Translations under genes and position numbers: made by a program
Source: Pezicula radicicola
Lineage: Eukaryota; Ascomycota; Leotiomycetes; Helotiales; Dermateaceae
NCBI GenBank assembly: GCA_003008705.1
Contig: PDUO01000005.1
Span: 809,997-873,996 of the forward strand
DNA length: 64,000 bases
Direction of reading: 5' to 3'
Notes under the pieces: model-generated
Told to the model about the DNA's origin: nothing
The model's input: the letters and a program-made list of their open reading frames with translations, nothing else
Database searches by the model: none
Part shown: positions 10,986 through 22,963 of the stretch, in pieces
How the letters are laid out: each line of letters opens with the position of its first letter
How positions within the stretch are numbered: position 1 is the stretch's first letter

Positions 10986-12572
10986 ATGAGCGCTGAAGAA
11001 TCCAAAACCACTGTTGAGGCTATCCCTACCGCAGCACCAACCACAGCTGTTGAGGAGACCAAGCCCGGACCTATACCCGCTGAACCAACTCCAGCCATTG
11101 TTGAGGAATCTAAAGCTGCGCCTGCCTTAGAACCAAAGGAACCCATAGTCCCCGTACCTGAGAAGGATGAGAAGCCCACAGCCGCAACAGAAGTTAAGAA
11201 AGAAGAGCCAGCACCAGCACCAGCTGTAGAAGTCCCAAAGAAGGATAATGAGCCAGCAGTTCCCGTTCCAGAGAAAGATGTCAAGCCTGCTGCTGAGACA
11301 CCAGCAGCACCAGCAACACCACTTTCAAAACTCTTCGCTGAACTCCCCGCCATCATTAAGGAGGCAGATTACAAGGAGATGTGGGAAATTCAGCTTGCTG
11401 ACGAGTCACATGTTCCAACCTCAATTGTCCTTGAGAAGTTCCTGAGAGCTAACAACAAGGATGTTGCCAAGTCGAAGACCCAATTGAAGGAAGCTCTTAT
11501 CTGGAGAAAGAAGATGCAGCCACTTGAACTTTTGGCAAACACCGAGTTCGACAAGACCAAATTTGGAGATCTTGGTTATGTTACTACACATACCGCCAAG
11601 GAGGGAAAGGAGATTATCACATGGAATATTTACGGTACCGTGAAGGATAACAAGGCGACTTTTGGGAACACTGAGGAGTAAGACTACACAACAACCCATT
11701 ATCAAACAGACTTGTGTGCTTACGAACTTCCTAGATTTATTAAATGGCGTTGTGCCTTGATGGAGCTTTCAGTCAAGGAACTCGGTCTTGCAACAGCAAC
11801 CGCAAAAATCCCAGAGGATGGGCCAGATCCTTACCGTAAGAACTAGCCTTGCTCTCTAAATAATTCTTGTTCTAACTATTTGTTTAGGCATGATTCAAGT
11901 GCACGACTACAATAATGTCAGCTGTAAGTATAATATTATGTTTCAGATCTTCGCTGCGGCGCGTTATCTGCATTTTCTCAGGATTCCTTCCTTTGCTACT
12001 AGCTTATACAACTCGAATACTTATTGAAGAATCAATTACTAACTCCAAGCTCATCTTTAGTCCTCCGTATGGACCCCAATGTCAAGGCCGCCTCGAAAGA
12101 GATCATCCAGACATTCAGCGTGGCCTATCCTGAGCTTTTGAAGGAGAAATTCTTTGTTAATGTGCCACTCCTTATGGGCTGGGTCTTCTCGGCCATGAAG
12201 CTTTTCCTGTCCGCCGAGACGATCAAGAAGTTCCACCCCCTTAGTAACGGAAAAAGCCTGGCAGGTGAGGTTCCTGGTTTTGGAGAGCAATTGCCAGAGG
12301 CCTATGGAGGAAAAGGGCCAGCTGTGACCACCGGTCTTACTGTTAAGTATGCCCCTATTCCAGAGGTGAAAGAAGAGGTCAAACTAGAGACAAAGGAGGA
12401 AGCTAAGAAGGAAGAGGCAAAGGGAGAAGTCGAGAAGGAAGAGGTAAAGGAGGATGTCAAGAAGGAAGAAGCAAAAGAGGATGTCAAGAAGGAAGAGCCA
12501 AAGGAGGATGTCAAGAAGGACGAGGCAAAGGAGGATGTCAAGAAGGACGAGGCAAAGGACGAGGTAAAGTAA
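10986..12572 (+). CDS. SFH5: Phosphatidylinositol transfer protein Sfh5 (Sec14-like)
   Basis: Four exons (10986-11677, 11735-11835, 11888-11923, 12061-12572) keep frame and give 446 residues. A Pro/Ala/Glu-rich disordered N-terminus (1-105) precedes the CRAL-TRIO N-terminal helices (TPLSKLFAELPAIIKEADY, then LEKFLRANNKDVAKSKTQL) and the CRAL-TRIO lipid-binding fold (about 195-375). Sfh5-like signatures are 'MWEIQLADESHVPTSIVLEK', 'FFVNVPLLMGWVFSAMK' and a terminal 'LPEAYGGKG'. The family moves phosphatidylinositol between membranes (ER, plasma membrane), and yeast Sfh5 is also reported to bind heme; whether this protein does cannot be told here. The third exon is only 36 nt and intron 3 is 137 nt. 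The last 45 residues are a perfect-length 9-residue repeat encoded by a 27-bp minisatellite (separate entry). Confidence 0.92.
12435..12569 (+). repeat. 27-bp coding minisatellite, five units, at the SFH5 3' end
   Basis: Five adjacent 27-bp units (12435, 12462, 12489, 12516, 12543) encode KEEVKEDVK, KEEAKEDVK, KEEPKEDVK, KDEAKEDVK and KDEAKDEVK, directly followed by the stop. Units differ by few bases, so the tract probably expanded by slippage or unequal exchange. It makes a charged helical tail. Confidence 0.9.
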
Positions 12573-13387
12573 GGGTGTGAGAAGTCGGAGGGGATGCAAG
12601 AAGTTGTAATTTTTGCACACTATCGCCTTCAAGGCTGATGATGTCTTTTGTCATTAGCGTATACCCCAGATTGATCCATGGAATTTGTTCTTTTACAAAA
12701 CAGCCAAAGCCGCTGCACCACACGAAACCGCACTCGCTACCTATTTTGAGCTCCTTGCCGACCTACAGTTAGGTACTTGAGAAGTATGGGCGCACAACAA
12801 TAACTCATGATTCAAACCGATCCAAACCTGCACCAAAAATGGCATTGAGAAAGCGACTACTCCTGAAACTGGCTTGTTTTCACAATGGTCATTATCACGT
12901 GTCGAGATTTGAGTTTCGCTCCTCAGGTTGAGGCTTCAGCCTTGCCTCCCGCGCCGTCTCATACGAGATACCCATCCAAACTTGGACTGAATGAGGTTTG
13001 TGAATATGATGAATTGTCAATTCTTCGCCTCTGACTCACATAAATAGTGTAGGTATGGATATGCCGGCGTGTCATTCACTCCTAAAATCCACCATTTCTT
13101 TGCCAAATCCCTATCATCTACCTGAAGTTCACAAAGAGCATGCATTACGAACAAGGAACATTGCGCCTACTGTATCCGTCGTCATTGGACGTCCCGCCAC
13201 TACTTAGCGACAAGCTCAAGCGCAGCCCTCAAGGAAGAAAGCACGAGTTGGACATCCTCACAAACAGCCCCTCGAAGCTACTTCCCTTCTTGATATTTCT
13301 GCATTCAGGTTGTGTATTTCTGGGCCGGCGTACTTGGATCTGCGATCATGAATCCTGTAAGTTTTCTTTCCACAGCCCCCCGTACCT
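12573..13387. other. Intergenic region between SFH5 and the Ubp15-type gene
   Basis: No gene is supported. One TATCACGTG site lies at 12894-12902. An open frame from 13140 has no protein-like content. It probably holds the SFH5 3' UTR and the promoter/leader of the deubiquitinase. Confidence 0.4.
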
Positions 13388-16300
13388 ATGGATGTCATCG
13401 AGTTTGTACCCATCTGTATCAAAACAGATGTGGACGTCGATTTGACATATGACGACTTCACTTATGGCGCTGACAATGTTCCGGTCTGGAAGAACTTCGA
13501 TGGCATACACTCCCCCAACGGTATGGATCTCCACTCGCCGAACGACATGCTCCTCGATTCGGACGAGTTTGTAACAGAAATACCTGAGGATGAAAAGGAC
13601 GATGTTGCTATTATCGATCCGGACCAGCTTAGCAATGGGGCTGAGGCTCTACCCAAACGCCCAAGGGCAGATGACTGTATATTCACTCCAGGCGCCCTAA
13701 TATCATGAGCGCACTAGGCTGACTTGCTGGTAGATGAGGCGATGAAGGCAGAGGTTTTACCCCCTCTACAGGAGCAACCACGAATTCTCGCAGACGCTGT
13801 AAATACTTGGAACATAGAAGATTGGCATCGATTACCAAAAAAACACCATGGTCCCGTATTCGAAGCTGGAGGATATCCTTGGTAAATATTCAACTTGGAG
13901 TACGGTAGGCTGTCCCTGTGCTAACAGTTGTAGGCGCATTCTCATGTTTCCCTATGGAAATAACGTTGAATTCTGTTCCTTCTATCTCGAACAAGGCTTT
14001 CCGGATTCTAAGCCGCCAGACGATTACACATGCTGCGCACAGTTTGCGCTCGTCATGTGGAATCCGAATGATCCGACAATATGGACGACGCACCATGCGC
14101 ATCATCGGTTCACGAAGGAGGAGGGCGACTGGGGATTTACACGGTATTTGGAAATGCGCAAGTTGTTCAATGTGACTTGGCCAGGCTCTAACAGACCGAT
14201 GGTTGAGAATGACTGCGTGAACATGACAGCGTATGTTCGGGTTGTCGAGGACGAGACTGGAGTCTTATGGCACGGCTTCACAAATTATGATTCCAAAAAA
14301 GCTACTGGATTTGTTGGTTTGAAGAATCAAGGCGCCACATGTTACCTCAATTCTCTAATCCAGACATTATATTTTACCAATGCGTTCCGTAAAGTAGGTT
14401 GTAACACTATCTATACTACGACTTTAGCTAATTTGCCTCCAGGCTGTGTATCAAATACCCACCCAAGATGAGCAGGACCTCGCAAATAGCGCATATACCC
14501 TCCAACGTCTTTTTTACCAACTTCAGATGTCCTCAACCGCTGTAGGCACAAACGAGCTTACGAAGTCTTTCGGCTGGGATGCAAGGGCTATTTTTGAGCA
14601 GCAAGACGTCCAAGAACTTTCACGCAAACTTATGGAGCGTATGGAGGAAAAAATGAAAGGCACGGAAGCTGAGAACGCCTTATCGAAGCTTTTCTGTGGA
14701 AAGGTTCGGACGTATATATCTTGTATCAACGTCACCTACGAATCTCGCCGAGTGGAGGATTTCTGGGACCTCCAATTGAACGTCGCCGGAAACAAAAATC
14801 TCGAAGATAGTTTCAAGGAATATATCGAAGTAGAGACAATGGATGGCGAGAATCGGTATTATGCAGGCGAAGAATTCAAATTGCAAGACGCGAATAAAGG
14901 AGTCATCTTCGAGAGTTTACCCGAGGTCCTCCACCTCCAACTGAAGCGCTTCCAGTTCGATTTTGACTCGGAGAGTATGAAAAAAGTTAACGACCGCTTC
15001 GAGTTCCCAGAGACTTTTGATGCTGCACCATTCTTGGCGGACGATGCGGACAAGTCGGAATCTTGGGTCTACCAACTTCATGGTGTTTTAGTCCATAGTG
15101 GAGATTTGAATGCTGGTCATTACTATGCATTCATCAAGCCAAATAAAGATGGATGGTTCTATAAATATGACGATGATAGAGTCACAAAAGCCACTTTACG
15201 AGAGGTGCTTGAAGAGAACTTTGGTGGAGAATACCTGCCACCAAATGGCCAAATAGCACCACAAAGAACCACACCTATTCTACGACAGAATAGCGCATAC
15301 ATGCTAGTATATATTCGCCAGTCAAGAGTTGATAACGTTCTTCAACCAGTAACAAAAGAAGACACACCTGGGCATCTTCGTAGGTGGTTTTCTAAAATTG
15401 GCAAGGGGAATTGCTAACCATTTGTAGAAAAGAAATTAGACGAAGAAGCTGCAATTAGGGAAGCACGTAGGAAGGAACGAGAAGAGGCACCTCTCTACCT
15501 AAACGTGCGAGTGATCACAGAAGATACCTTTAAGTTGTATGGCGGGACTGATCTCACAGCCTTTGAGCACCAACATGAGACAGATCCAGCCGCCGCCAGA
15601 TCTTATCGCCTTCTGAGAAAGTCTACCGTTGCTGATTTAGCAGTTACTGTTGCAAAAGATATCGGTAAAGACCCGAAGCGACTACGCTTTTGGTGTATGG
15701 TCAATCGACAGAATAAAACGATACGGCCCGATTCACCAATTGGAAATCCCAACATCACAATTGAAGAGGCATACCAACAGCTATCGGGTAGCAAAGAGCC
15801 TCACCTCCGTCTATGGGCTGAGAGCACAGAAGAAGTTGGCCCGGACGGTGAAGCTATTTGGCCATCGCACCAGCCTGACCAGAATGGAACACTCCCAAAG
15901 ACCGATCTGATTGTGCTCTTTTTGAAAGAGTTTGATATGGAGAATCAAGTTTTGAGGGGCATTGGTCATATCTACATCAGCCGAGACAAAAAGGTCGAAG
16001 ATCTTGTGCCTGCAATCAATAAAAAGATGGGCTGGGAGAAAGTGCGACTTAAGTTATGGGAGGTGAGTTTTTGCTAGAAAGATTTCTGTCGTATTGCTCA
16101 CATTTTTCAGGAAATCAAGCCGCAAATGGTTGACCCGATGAAGGCCAAAGCAACACTGAAGGCCGCCGAACTTCAAGATGGCGATATTATATGCTTCCAA
16201 AGAGACAACACAGACACGAGAAGTAGCATTGAGACTAAAAGTTCAACTACTGAATCGGATCAATCAATGTCAATATCTCACATCACAAACCTAGTGGCTC

Positions 16301-17461
16301 GTGCTGACCTCGGTAGCGTTCCGAAAATTTCTGTCGTCGACCGATTTGATGATGCAATGAAGTACTACGAGTTCTTGATCTACAAAAGAGTAGTGCACTT
16401 TGCACCCCATCCTACCCGTGGACTCGTGCCAGATGGAGGATGGGAACGCTTTTCACTCACTTTGAGCACGAAATGGAGTTACGATCAAGTTACGATAAAA
16501 CTGGGGGAGAAGTTAGGTGTCGATTCGACTCATATCCGGTTGTGGACGTGGAACAGTACAACAAACAACCCCAAGAGTACTGTGAAACGACAACAACAGC
16601 AAACTCTTGCTAGCATGCTTAACCCTGGATATAGTACTTTTAGCAACAATAACCAAAGAGCTGACAGTTTCTTTTTTGAAGTCTTGGATATGAGTCTTTC
16701 TGAACTAGACACCAAGAAATCTCTGAAGGTCACTTGGTTAAGTGAAGGTGTCTCGAAGGAGGTTAGTGTTTCATGCTATATTTATTCGAGCTGAACTAAT
16801 GCACCTTTAGGAGATCCTTGACATTCTTGTTCCAAAGAATGGGGTTGTGGAAGATATCATTACTGGTATTCTCAAAAAGACCCAAATCGACGACGAGATC
16901 AAAGGAGGCCCAATTCGCGTTTATGAGGTCCACAGTAGCAAGATTAACAGGGAACTAGCTCGCGAAGCCAGCGTGACCAACATCACCGAATACACTACTC
17001 TTGTTGCTGAGCGAGTGCCAGAAGAGGAGATTGCGGAGCCCCAACATTCCATTCAAGTATACCATTTCCATGGCGAGCCTAACAAAGCATACGGAACGCC
17101 GTTCAAGTTCCTGCTCAAAGAGGTGAGTAACTGATCACATTTCCGGTTCTCCTTGTCTAACAGATACACGTAGCTCGAAACCTTTGCCGAAACTAAGAAG
17201 CGCTTAGAAAAGAGGACAGGAATAAAGGGCAAGAACTTTGAAAAGATAAAATTTGCAGTTGTTAAGAGAAGTGCATATTCGAAGCCAATATACCTTGGTG
17301 ATGGTAGGTTCCCCTCGTATGCACTAAATAGCCTCAACTGACATAGAACAGATGATGTGCTCTGGGATTTAGCCCCGAACGAAGACGACATGCTTGGATT
17401 AGACCACGTGGATAGGACACGGTCCAGAGGAAATGGTGCTGGTGACTTGACCTTGAAGTAG
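13388..17461 (+). CDS. UBP15: Ubiquitin carboxyl-terminal hydrolase, Ubp15/USP7 type (MATH + USP)
   Basis: Nine exons (13388-13676, 13734-13881, 13934-14393, 14443-15379, 15428-16062, 16111-16761, 16811-17122, 17174-17303, 17352-17461) give 1,223 residues with every phase matching. After an acidic N-terminus comes a MATH/TRAF domain (about 115-250; NTWNIEDWHRLPKKHHGPVF), then the USP catalytic core with Cys282 (NQGATCYLNSL), His525 (LNAGHYYAF) and Asp542 (FYKYDDD). The Cys-His spacing of 243 is close to human USP7. Residues from about 610 on form the ubiquitin-like (HUBL) repeats of this family. Yeast Ubp15 acts on peroxisomal and cell-cycle substrates; USP7 stabilises many nuclear proteins. 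All catalytic residues are present. The start at 13388 is the first ATG of the open exon; an extra upstream exon cannot be excluded. Confidence 0.95.
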
Positions 17462-18094
17462 ACTTTGGCATGGCATATTTTTGATCGCGGGCCTGCTTTG
17501 CTGGGCGCTCCGGTTTGTGGGGGGCAAAATTACTATTGTTTTATGGGAGCTTGACCTAAGGCATTGGGAAGGTAGACGTCTCCGATTGCATAATAGCGAA
17601 ACAGCTGCTAAGCTGGTATTGTATGATCTTATCTGGTGGTACAATATTGGGGACGTGTTTTTTAGGCCTCGAGTAGCACAGGAAAGAAACAATGAGTGCA
17701 AGCATTTCTTGGCTCATTGCTTGATTCCGTGCGTAAGCTTAGGATTATGAGAACAAAAATGCCCTTTCGACTATTGGGAATTAGCATAGAATGAGGCAAC
17801 AGAATACACTAGATACCGATATGTGACCAGGTTTAAGCAAACTGTTGTGTAGATTTGATGATTTAACATCTATATGATAAGGCAGATTTTATATAATTGC
17901 ATCTACTGTAATATTTCTGTACTGTATTCGTCAGTTCTCTTAATCAACCAAAAATTCATTATTGCAACTGCGAGATAGGGGAGCTACTCTACGGGCGAGC
18001 CCTCTCGGCTAAAGTTCGCGCCGGTTCGCGACTGCCAGATTTCCAAAGACTCGACCTCACTAACTCTCACACGACCTTCGACTACTACACCACA
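17462..18094. other. Intergenic region between UBP15 and the p24 gene
   Basis: No coding sequence is supported; an 89-codon open frame at 17481-17750 lacks recognisable features. The centre (17770-17960) is AT-rich. The last 100 bp (ACTCTCACACGACC...) look like a leader. Confidence 0.4.
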
Positions 18095-18928
18095 ATGAAG
18101 TTCTCACTCCTATCCTGCAGCCTTTTGGCCTCCATTGGGCCTCTCGTATCTGCAACAGCTCTAACTTACAAGCTGACCGCCAACGAGAAGGCATGCTTCT
18201 ACTCTAATGTTGAGAACAAGGCCGCGAAAGTTGCTTTCTACTTCGCTGTACGTGTCTTTCTGGAGCTGCTGTATCCGTAGCATCTCAGTCTGTTCAATTA
18301 CTGATCTGCGATCCACAGGTGCAAGCTGGAGGCTCTTTCGATGTTGATTTCGAGGTTGTGGGGCCTGGGGATAGGATCATCATGGATGGCGAGAAGGAGC
18401 GACAGGGCGATTTCGTCTTTACAGCTACAGAAACGGGCGAATACCGATTCTGCTTCAACAACCAGATGAGCACATTCGCGGAGAAATTCGTTGACTTCGA
18501 GATCGCAGTAAGGTCCACTGCGAAACCAAAAATCCCCTGTCTAGGTGTATGCAGCTTGCTAATGGGTTTTCTACACTCAGGTCGAGAATGAGGCGCGTGC
18601 CTCGATACCATCCAAGCAGGGCACTTCTCCTGAACAAACCTCGGCACTGGAGGAATCGATATTCAAGCTCTCCGGCCAACTTTCAACCATCACAAGAAAC
18701 CAAAAGTACTTCCGCACAAGAGAAAACCGTAATTTTAGCACTGTTAGAAGCACAGAGAGGCGGATTTTCAACTTCAGTGTAATCGAGAGCTTGATGATGG
18801 TGTGCATGGCAGGATTGCAGGTCTTTATTGTCCGATTCTTCTTCCAGGTAAGCTCCGATATTTTCTCACTTCAGGCATGGAAAAGTCTGATGTCGGGATC
18901 TCAGGGCGCTAGAAAGGGTTACGTGTGA
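18095..18928 (+). CDS. p24 (emp24/GP25L) family cargo receptor, Erp3-like
   Basis: Exons 18095-18247, 18319-18507, 18581-18847 and 18905-18928 give 210 residues, the normal p24 size. A signal peptide (about 1-21, cleavage near SATALTY) precedes a GOLD domain with its two cysteines (KACFYS and YRFCFNN), a heptad-rich linker (SALEESIFKLSGQLSTITRNQKYFRTREN) and one transmembrane helix at about 180-202. The cytosolic tail is short (FFFQGARKGYV): the FF-type aromatic motif for COPII is present, while a classic C-terminal dilysine is not. p24 proteins cycle between ER and Golgi as hetero-oligomers and load GPI-anchored and other cargo. The set of Erp3-like residues makes the gamma-type assignment likely; exact orthology is inferred. 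Confidence 0.9.
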
Positions 18929-19313
18929 ATGGATATTGGTGGGATGGCGGTGTTTGATATTATATGGAATATGGCGTGGCATCTGGGAGTTCACGTTTGA
19001 CTCTGTATTATAATGTAACGTCTGATGGCTAAGGAAAATGGACATCCATGCGAGATTCGTCGAGTCCATGATCAAGGTGTCAAATTGCTCTGTATAAATG
19101 CATAAGATAAGTATCAACCTAGCTAAGTTCTATACAAGTACAAAAGTATACTTTGTTCTATGAATTTGTCTCTGGCTTGCCTTGCTAGGTAGGCTGCACT
19201 AGACTAGCCGAATTTAGGTTAAGCGCGTTTCCGTCGCGATATCGATTTTGACGCAACAAGACGTCGTGACCTTGAAATAATTCGTACAGCGCCTCTAACA
19301 TCACACAATCGCC
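18929..19313. promoter_or_regulatory. Short intergenic/promoter of PRP45
   Basis: This stretch holds 385 bp of AT-rich DNA with a GC-richer 100 bp just before the PRP45 start. There is no gene. Confidence 0.35.
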
Positions 19314-21157
19314 ATGAGTCTTGCCGCCTCTTTAACACGGGCACTGCCAAAACCGAAATATACTGGCGAAGAAGAGGAGCTGCCATCGCATGCACAGCAA
19401 AGAGGTCCTCGAATCATTGGCGCAGGTGCTTTGGCAGACTCCCAGGTCGTATTGAAGGTCACTCACGCTCTCAAGTTGCAGACTTCGACTCTTGCTAACG
19501 TACATGGACAGAAATCCGGACCTCCACCTTACGGGAATCGAGCAGGATGGCGACCGCGAGGACAAGAGGATTTTGGGGATGGCGGTGCTTTTCCAGAAGT
19601 ACCAGTAGCGCAGTATCCTTTGGACATGGGCCGTAAATCCGGAGTCTCAAGTACAGCGCTGGCAGTACAGGTTGATTCGGAGGGCAAGGTTAAATACGAT
19701 GCTATTGCGCGACAAGGCCATAACGACAAGAGGATAGTACACGCCTCATTTAAGGACCTAATTCCCCTTCGGCAGCGTGCAGATGCGGGGGATATTAATT
19801 TGGACAGACCGAGTGAGGAGGAAGTGGCAGCTTCAACAGAGAAGACTAAGAACGCTCTGGCTTCCCTTATTAGCGGTGCTGTGGCAGCGCAGAAACCGAA
19901 GAACGTTAATGTTGGAGCACGAAAAGATCCCACCTATGTCAGATACACGCCAGCGAATCAGATGGGTGACAACACGAGGAAGAATGATCGTATTATGAAG
20001 ATTGTGGAGAGACAACAGGATCCTATGGAACCTCCTAAGTTCAAGCACAAGAAGATTCCTCGTGGACCGCCTAGCCCACCTGCACCCGTTATGCATTCTC
20101 CGCCTAGAAAGTTGACTGCTGAAGATCAAGAAGCTTGGAAAATTCCCCCACCAGTGTCGAATTGGAAGAATCCCAAGGGTTATACTGTTCCGCTAGATAA
20201 AAGACTGGCGGCAGATGGGAGAGGATTGCAGGATGTGACTATCAACGACAAGTTTGCTCAGTTTGCTGAAGCTCTTTTCACAGCAGACCGACATGCACGA
20301 GAGGAGGTCAAGCAGAGAGCACTGATGCAGCAGAGGTTGGCAGAGAAGGAGAAGGCCCAAAAGGAAGACCATCTTCGAATGCTGGCACAAAAGGCGCGAG
20401 AAGAGAGAGCTGGAGCCGGGGCTGGAAGACGTGGCTCTCGAACATCAAGATCTCGGTCAGGCAGTTACAGTGATTCGGATTCGGACAGATCTGGTAGCGA
20501 TGATGATGAGGTTCGGGAAAGAGAGAAGATGCGTGCGGAGAAGCGACGGGACGAAGAGCGTAAGCTTCGACAATCACGGATGGGTGCTGAGAGAAGGGTG
20601 CAGATGATGGCCCGGGAGCAAAATCGAGATATATCGGAGAAGGTTGCCCTTGGCCTTGCCAAACCTACGCAGTCATCCGAGGGTATGTTTGATTCTCGGC
20701 TGTTCAACCGGACGAGCGGTTTCGATTCTGGCTTCAATGAAGATCAAGCATATGACAAACCCTTATTCGCTGCCCAGGACGCCATCCAGAGTATTTACCG
20801 ACCGAGACAGAGCATGGACGATGGGGATGATGATGAAGCTGCGGGAAGTGAACTTGCCAAGATTCAAAAGAACCAAAGGTTTGGCGAAGCGCTCGGAAAG
20901 GGAACTTTTAAGGGTGCCGCAGATGTCGAGGTAAGTCTGATCACCTTCTGACTTTCATAACAACAATGCTAATTTTTGTGGATGAACAGGCGAGGGAAGG
21001 CCCTGTACAGTTTGAGAAGGACACTGGGGGTGATGTGTTTAACGTGGACGAGTTCCTTTCAGACGTGGGGAAGTCTTCGAACAAACGTGACTATGGGCTT
21101 CAGGAGGACGAGTCAAGAAGCACGAAGCGGGCCAGGGTTGATGGGGATGAGGACTAG
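19314..21157 (+). CDS. PRP45: Pre-mRNA-processing protein 45 (SNW/SKIP family)
   Basis: Exons 19314-20930 and 20990-21157 give 594 residues. Prp45/SKIP is a largely extended spliceosome protein that threads through activated complexes, binds U2/U6 and Prp46 and helps the second-step helicase Prp22. The SNW signature is clear: SNWKNPKGYTVPLDKRLA begins at residue 282, preceded by the conserved proline-rich KIPRGPPSPPAPVMHSPPRK segment. N-terminal family motifs GPPPYGNRAGWRPR and PLDMGRKSG are present. The C-terminal half is highly charged (RE-rich, phosphorylatable SRSRSGSYSDSDSDRSGSDDDE), and the end reads FNVDEFLSDVGKS, the family's C-terminal signature. Nothing is missing. Confidence 0.95.
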
Positions 21158-21626
21158 AATTCGCATTCAGTTGAAGATTTAAAACGAATATTAAGGCAAG
21201 GAGTTAATGGGCGGCTGTATTGATAGGCGCTTTGGCTCTGGAGTCTTTCCCTCGGTCCAGCATAGCATTATGTCATTGATAGTAAAATGATAAGACCTCT
21301 GAAAGGAACAGACCGCTAGCTTGGATCCTGACCTCACATTTTACCTTTTCCTCCAGTCTTTTACGAGTTCTCGTGCACTTCATGCTCTCTTTCCCCTTCT
21401 CTCCATGAACTTCGGAAATTCGCATCCAGAAGCTCATCTCATCATCTGTTGTCAAATTCAACTGACTGATCTCCGCAAGGAGGAATCTGGTTGAACGTTC
21501 GAGCGTTTTGGAAAAAGAAAAAGTCAATTGGCAGCTTTGGCCTTCAGACGAGACAGCGAAAGCAGGCTCTGCTGGCAAGTGCTCATACCGTACCTATCGG
21601 ACAAAAGTACGGACGTACGTACGGTA
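21158..21626. other. Intergenic sequence left of the first transposon copy
   Basis: It carries the PRP45 3' region and a run of GTAC palindromes (21588-21626, e.g. GTACGTACGTAC). No gene is seen. Confidence 0.35.
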
Positions 21627-21655
21627 GGTCTCAAGAAATCAGCGTCACCCGCCTG
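21627..21655 (+). repeat. Left terminal inverted repeat of transposon copy 1
   Basis: It matches the reverse complement of 22964-22992 at 27 of 29 positions; one of the two differences is a C/T transition. Confidence 0.85.
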
Positions 21656-21741
21656 CTAGACCCACTCTATTCTGCCACTTGGCTATACTAAATAAGGGAA
21701 GGAAATGATGCTGCTATTAAGCTTAATAAGTATATCTTCAT

Positions 21742-22836
21742 TTAATAGGGAGTCTGGGCTCCCTTTCGAAGCCTGACTTTTTCAAGCCTTTGTGGTATAG
21801 AATCTATATACTTATTAAAGTGTTCTTCTGCTGAAATCTCATTATCCTATATATTAATAAGAGCATCTTGTAATTACTCTATACTCCATCCCCCATTTGG
21901 TCTCCTATTCCGTAGAAGTTGCTTAAGAACTCTCCATACATTCTCAATAGGGTTTAAATCAGGAGAAGAAGGAGGCCAATCAATAGAGAGAATATAGTAT
22001 TCAACTCTTGCCTTATTACAAAGGCCTTGATTCTTTTTTATATCCTTCTTGCCATGTACTATACTCCCGTCCTCTACACAGAAGAAGCCTAAGCCTCTTC
22101 TTTCCTTGAATATCTCCTGAAGTGGGCCTCGAAGGATCTGCTTCTCGTACTTCTATTGTATAAAGCCCTTCCCTTGTCCTTCTGTTGAAATAATATGTAG
22201 TTTACTCTTAAAATTATACCCAATTGCAGCCCAACAAGACATAGACCTCCGACCACTATGAAATGTAAATTGTATACAATCAAGTCGTCTCCTTTCACTT
22301 CGATTTTGGAGGACCCTTCGGCGTCGGCGAATACTTGTATTTGCTGTCATTTCGTCTGTATATATACCCTTCCTCCAATACTCAATAGGCCTATCCCAAT
22401 TCGCCCACGAAAAGATCCATCTCTTATGCTTTGTTTCCTTCGAAAGAAAAGGCTTGCTATCAGCTGAGTGGTAATGATAACCACGCTTTGCAAGGGCTGA
22501 AATAAGTGTATTATTACAGACGTTAAGGCCATGTATTCGAGCGATCTCTTTTAGAGGTAGGGTTCGGCGGTCGAAATGTCCTGTCATCTACTCAATTATC
22601 TCATCTACCTTCTCCTCAGATATAATCGGGGGCCTTCCAGGCCTTGATTTGCCTGTTCTGCGATCGCTCGAAGAGTAGAGCCACTCTCGGGCTGTTGTAC
22701 GAGGCACCTTAGCCAGATGTACTGCCATCACTTGGGAGTGGCCTTCCTCGAGGAAGCCGAAAAATCGAGACCGACTAGGGGTTTCATGCTCTTTGCGCGA
22801 GGTGATTCTCTTTGGGATCGTGCGGACGCGTGCCAT
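21742..22836 (-). pseudogene. Tc1/mariner transposase remnant, four in-frame stops
   Basis: Starting at the ATG at 22836 (MARVRTIPKRITSRKEHETP), one continuous 365-codon frame is broken only by stops at 22588-22590 (TAG), 22153-22155 (TAG), 21874-21876 (TAA) and 21847-21849 (TAG); there are no frameshifts. The N-terminal part is a helix-turn-helix DNA-binding region (KSRPGRPPIISEEKVDEII). The DDE catalytic region follows: first Asp in IYTDEMT, second in FFCVEDG, and the terminal acidic residues in SPDLNPIENVW. Three stops are one C-to-T change from CAA or CAG, and the first is one G-to-A change from TGG, all in CpA context. That pattern fits RIP. The copy is dead. The spacing from the second to the last acidic residue is longer than the classic 34, so the subfamily is unclear. 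Confidence 0.88.
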
Positions 22837-22963
22837 TTCGATGATTCAATTCGAGTTTATATTGATTTGATTCTGAATTGTTGAGTTGATTCGAAGTCGT
22901 GGGTAGTGGTGTTGAGAGAGAGAATGTACTAGAAGCGGCGGCAAATTAGCTTCACCGCCCGAC

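Noticed and set aside
10799..11356. 185-codon minus-strand frame opposite SFH5
   Set aside because: It is the antisense shadow of the Pro/Ala/Glu-rich SFH5 start; low complexity and no start context.
12302..12632. Minus-strand frames rich in SFASSFLTS or hydrophobic leucines
   Set aside because: Antisense of the 27-bp SFH5 repeat; apparent membrane character is an artefact.
13340..13380. Short intron GTAAGTTTTCTTTCCACAG joining an upstream exon to UBP15
   Set aside because: It would be only 19 nt, below any workable intron size; the start at 13388 is kept.
16063..16110. Premature ends of several UBP15 open frames (e.g. after LWEVSFC)
   Set aside because: These are intron read-throughs; splicing restores one continuous 1,223-residue protein, so there is no truncation.
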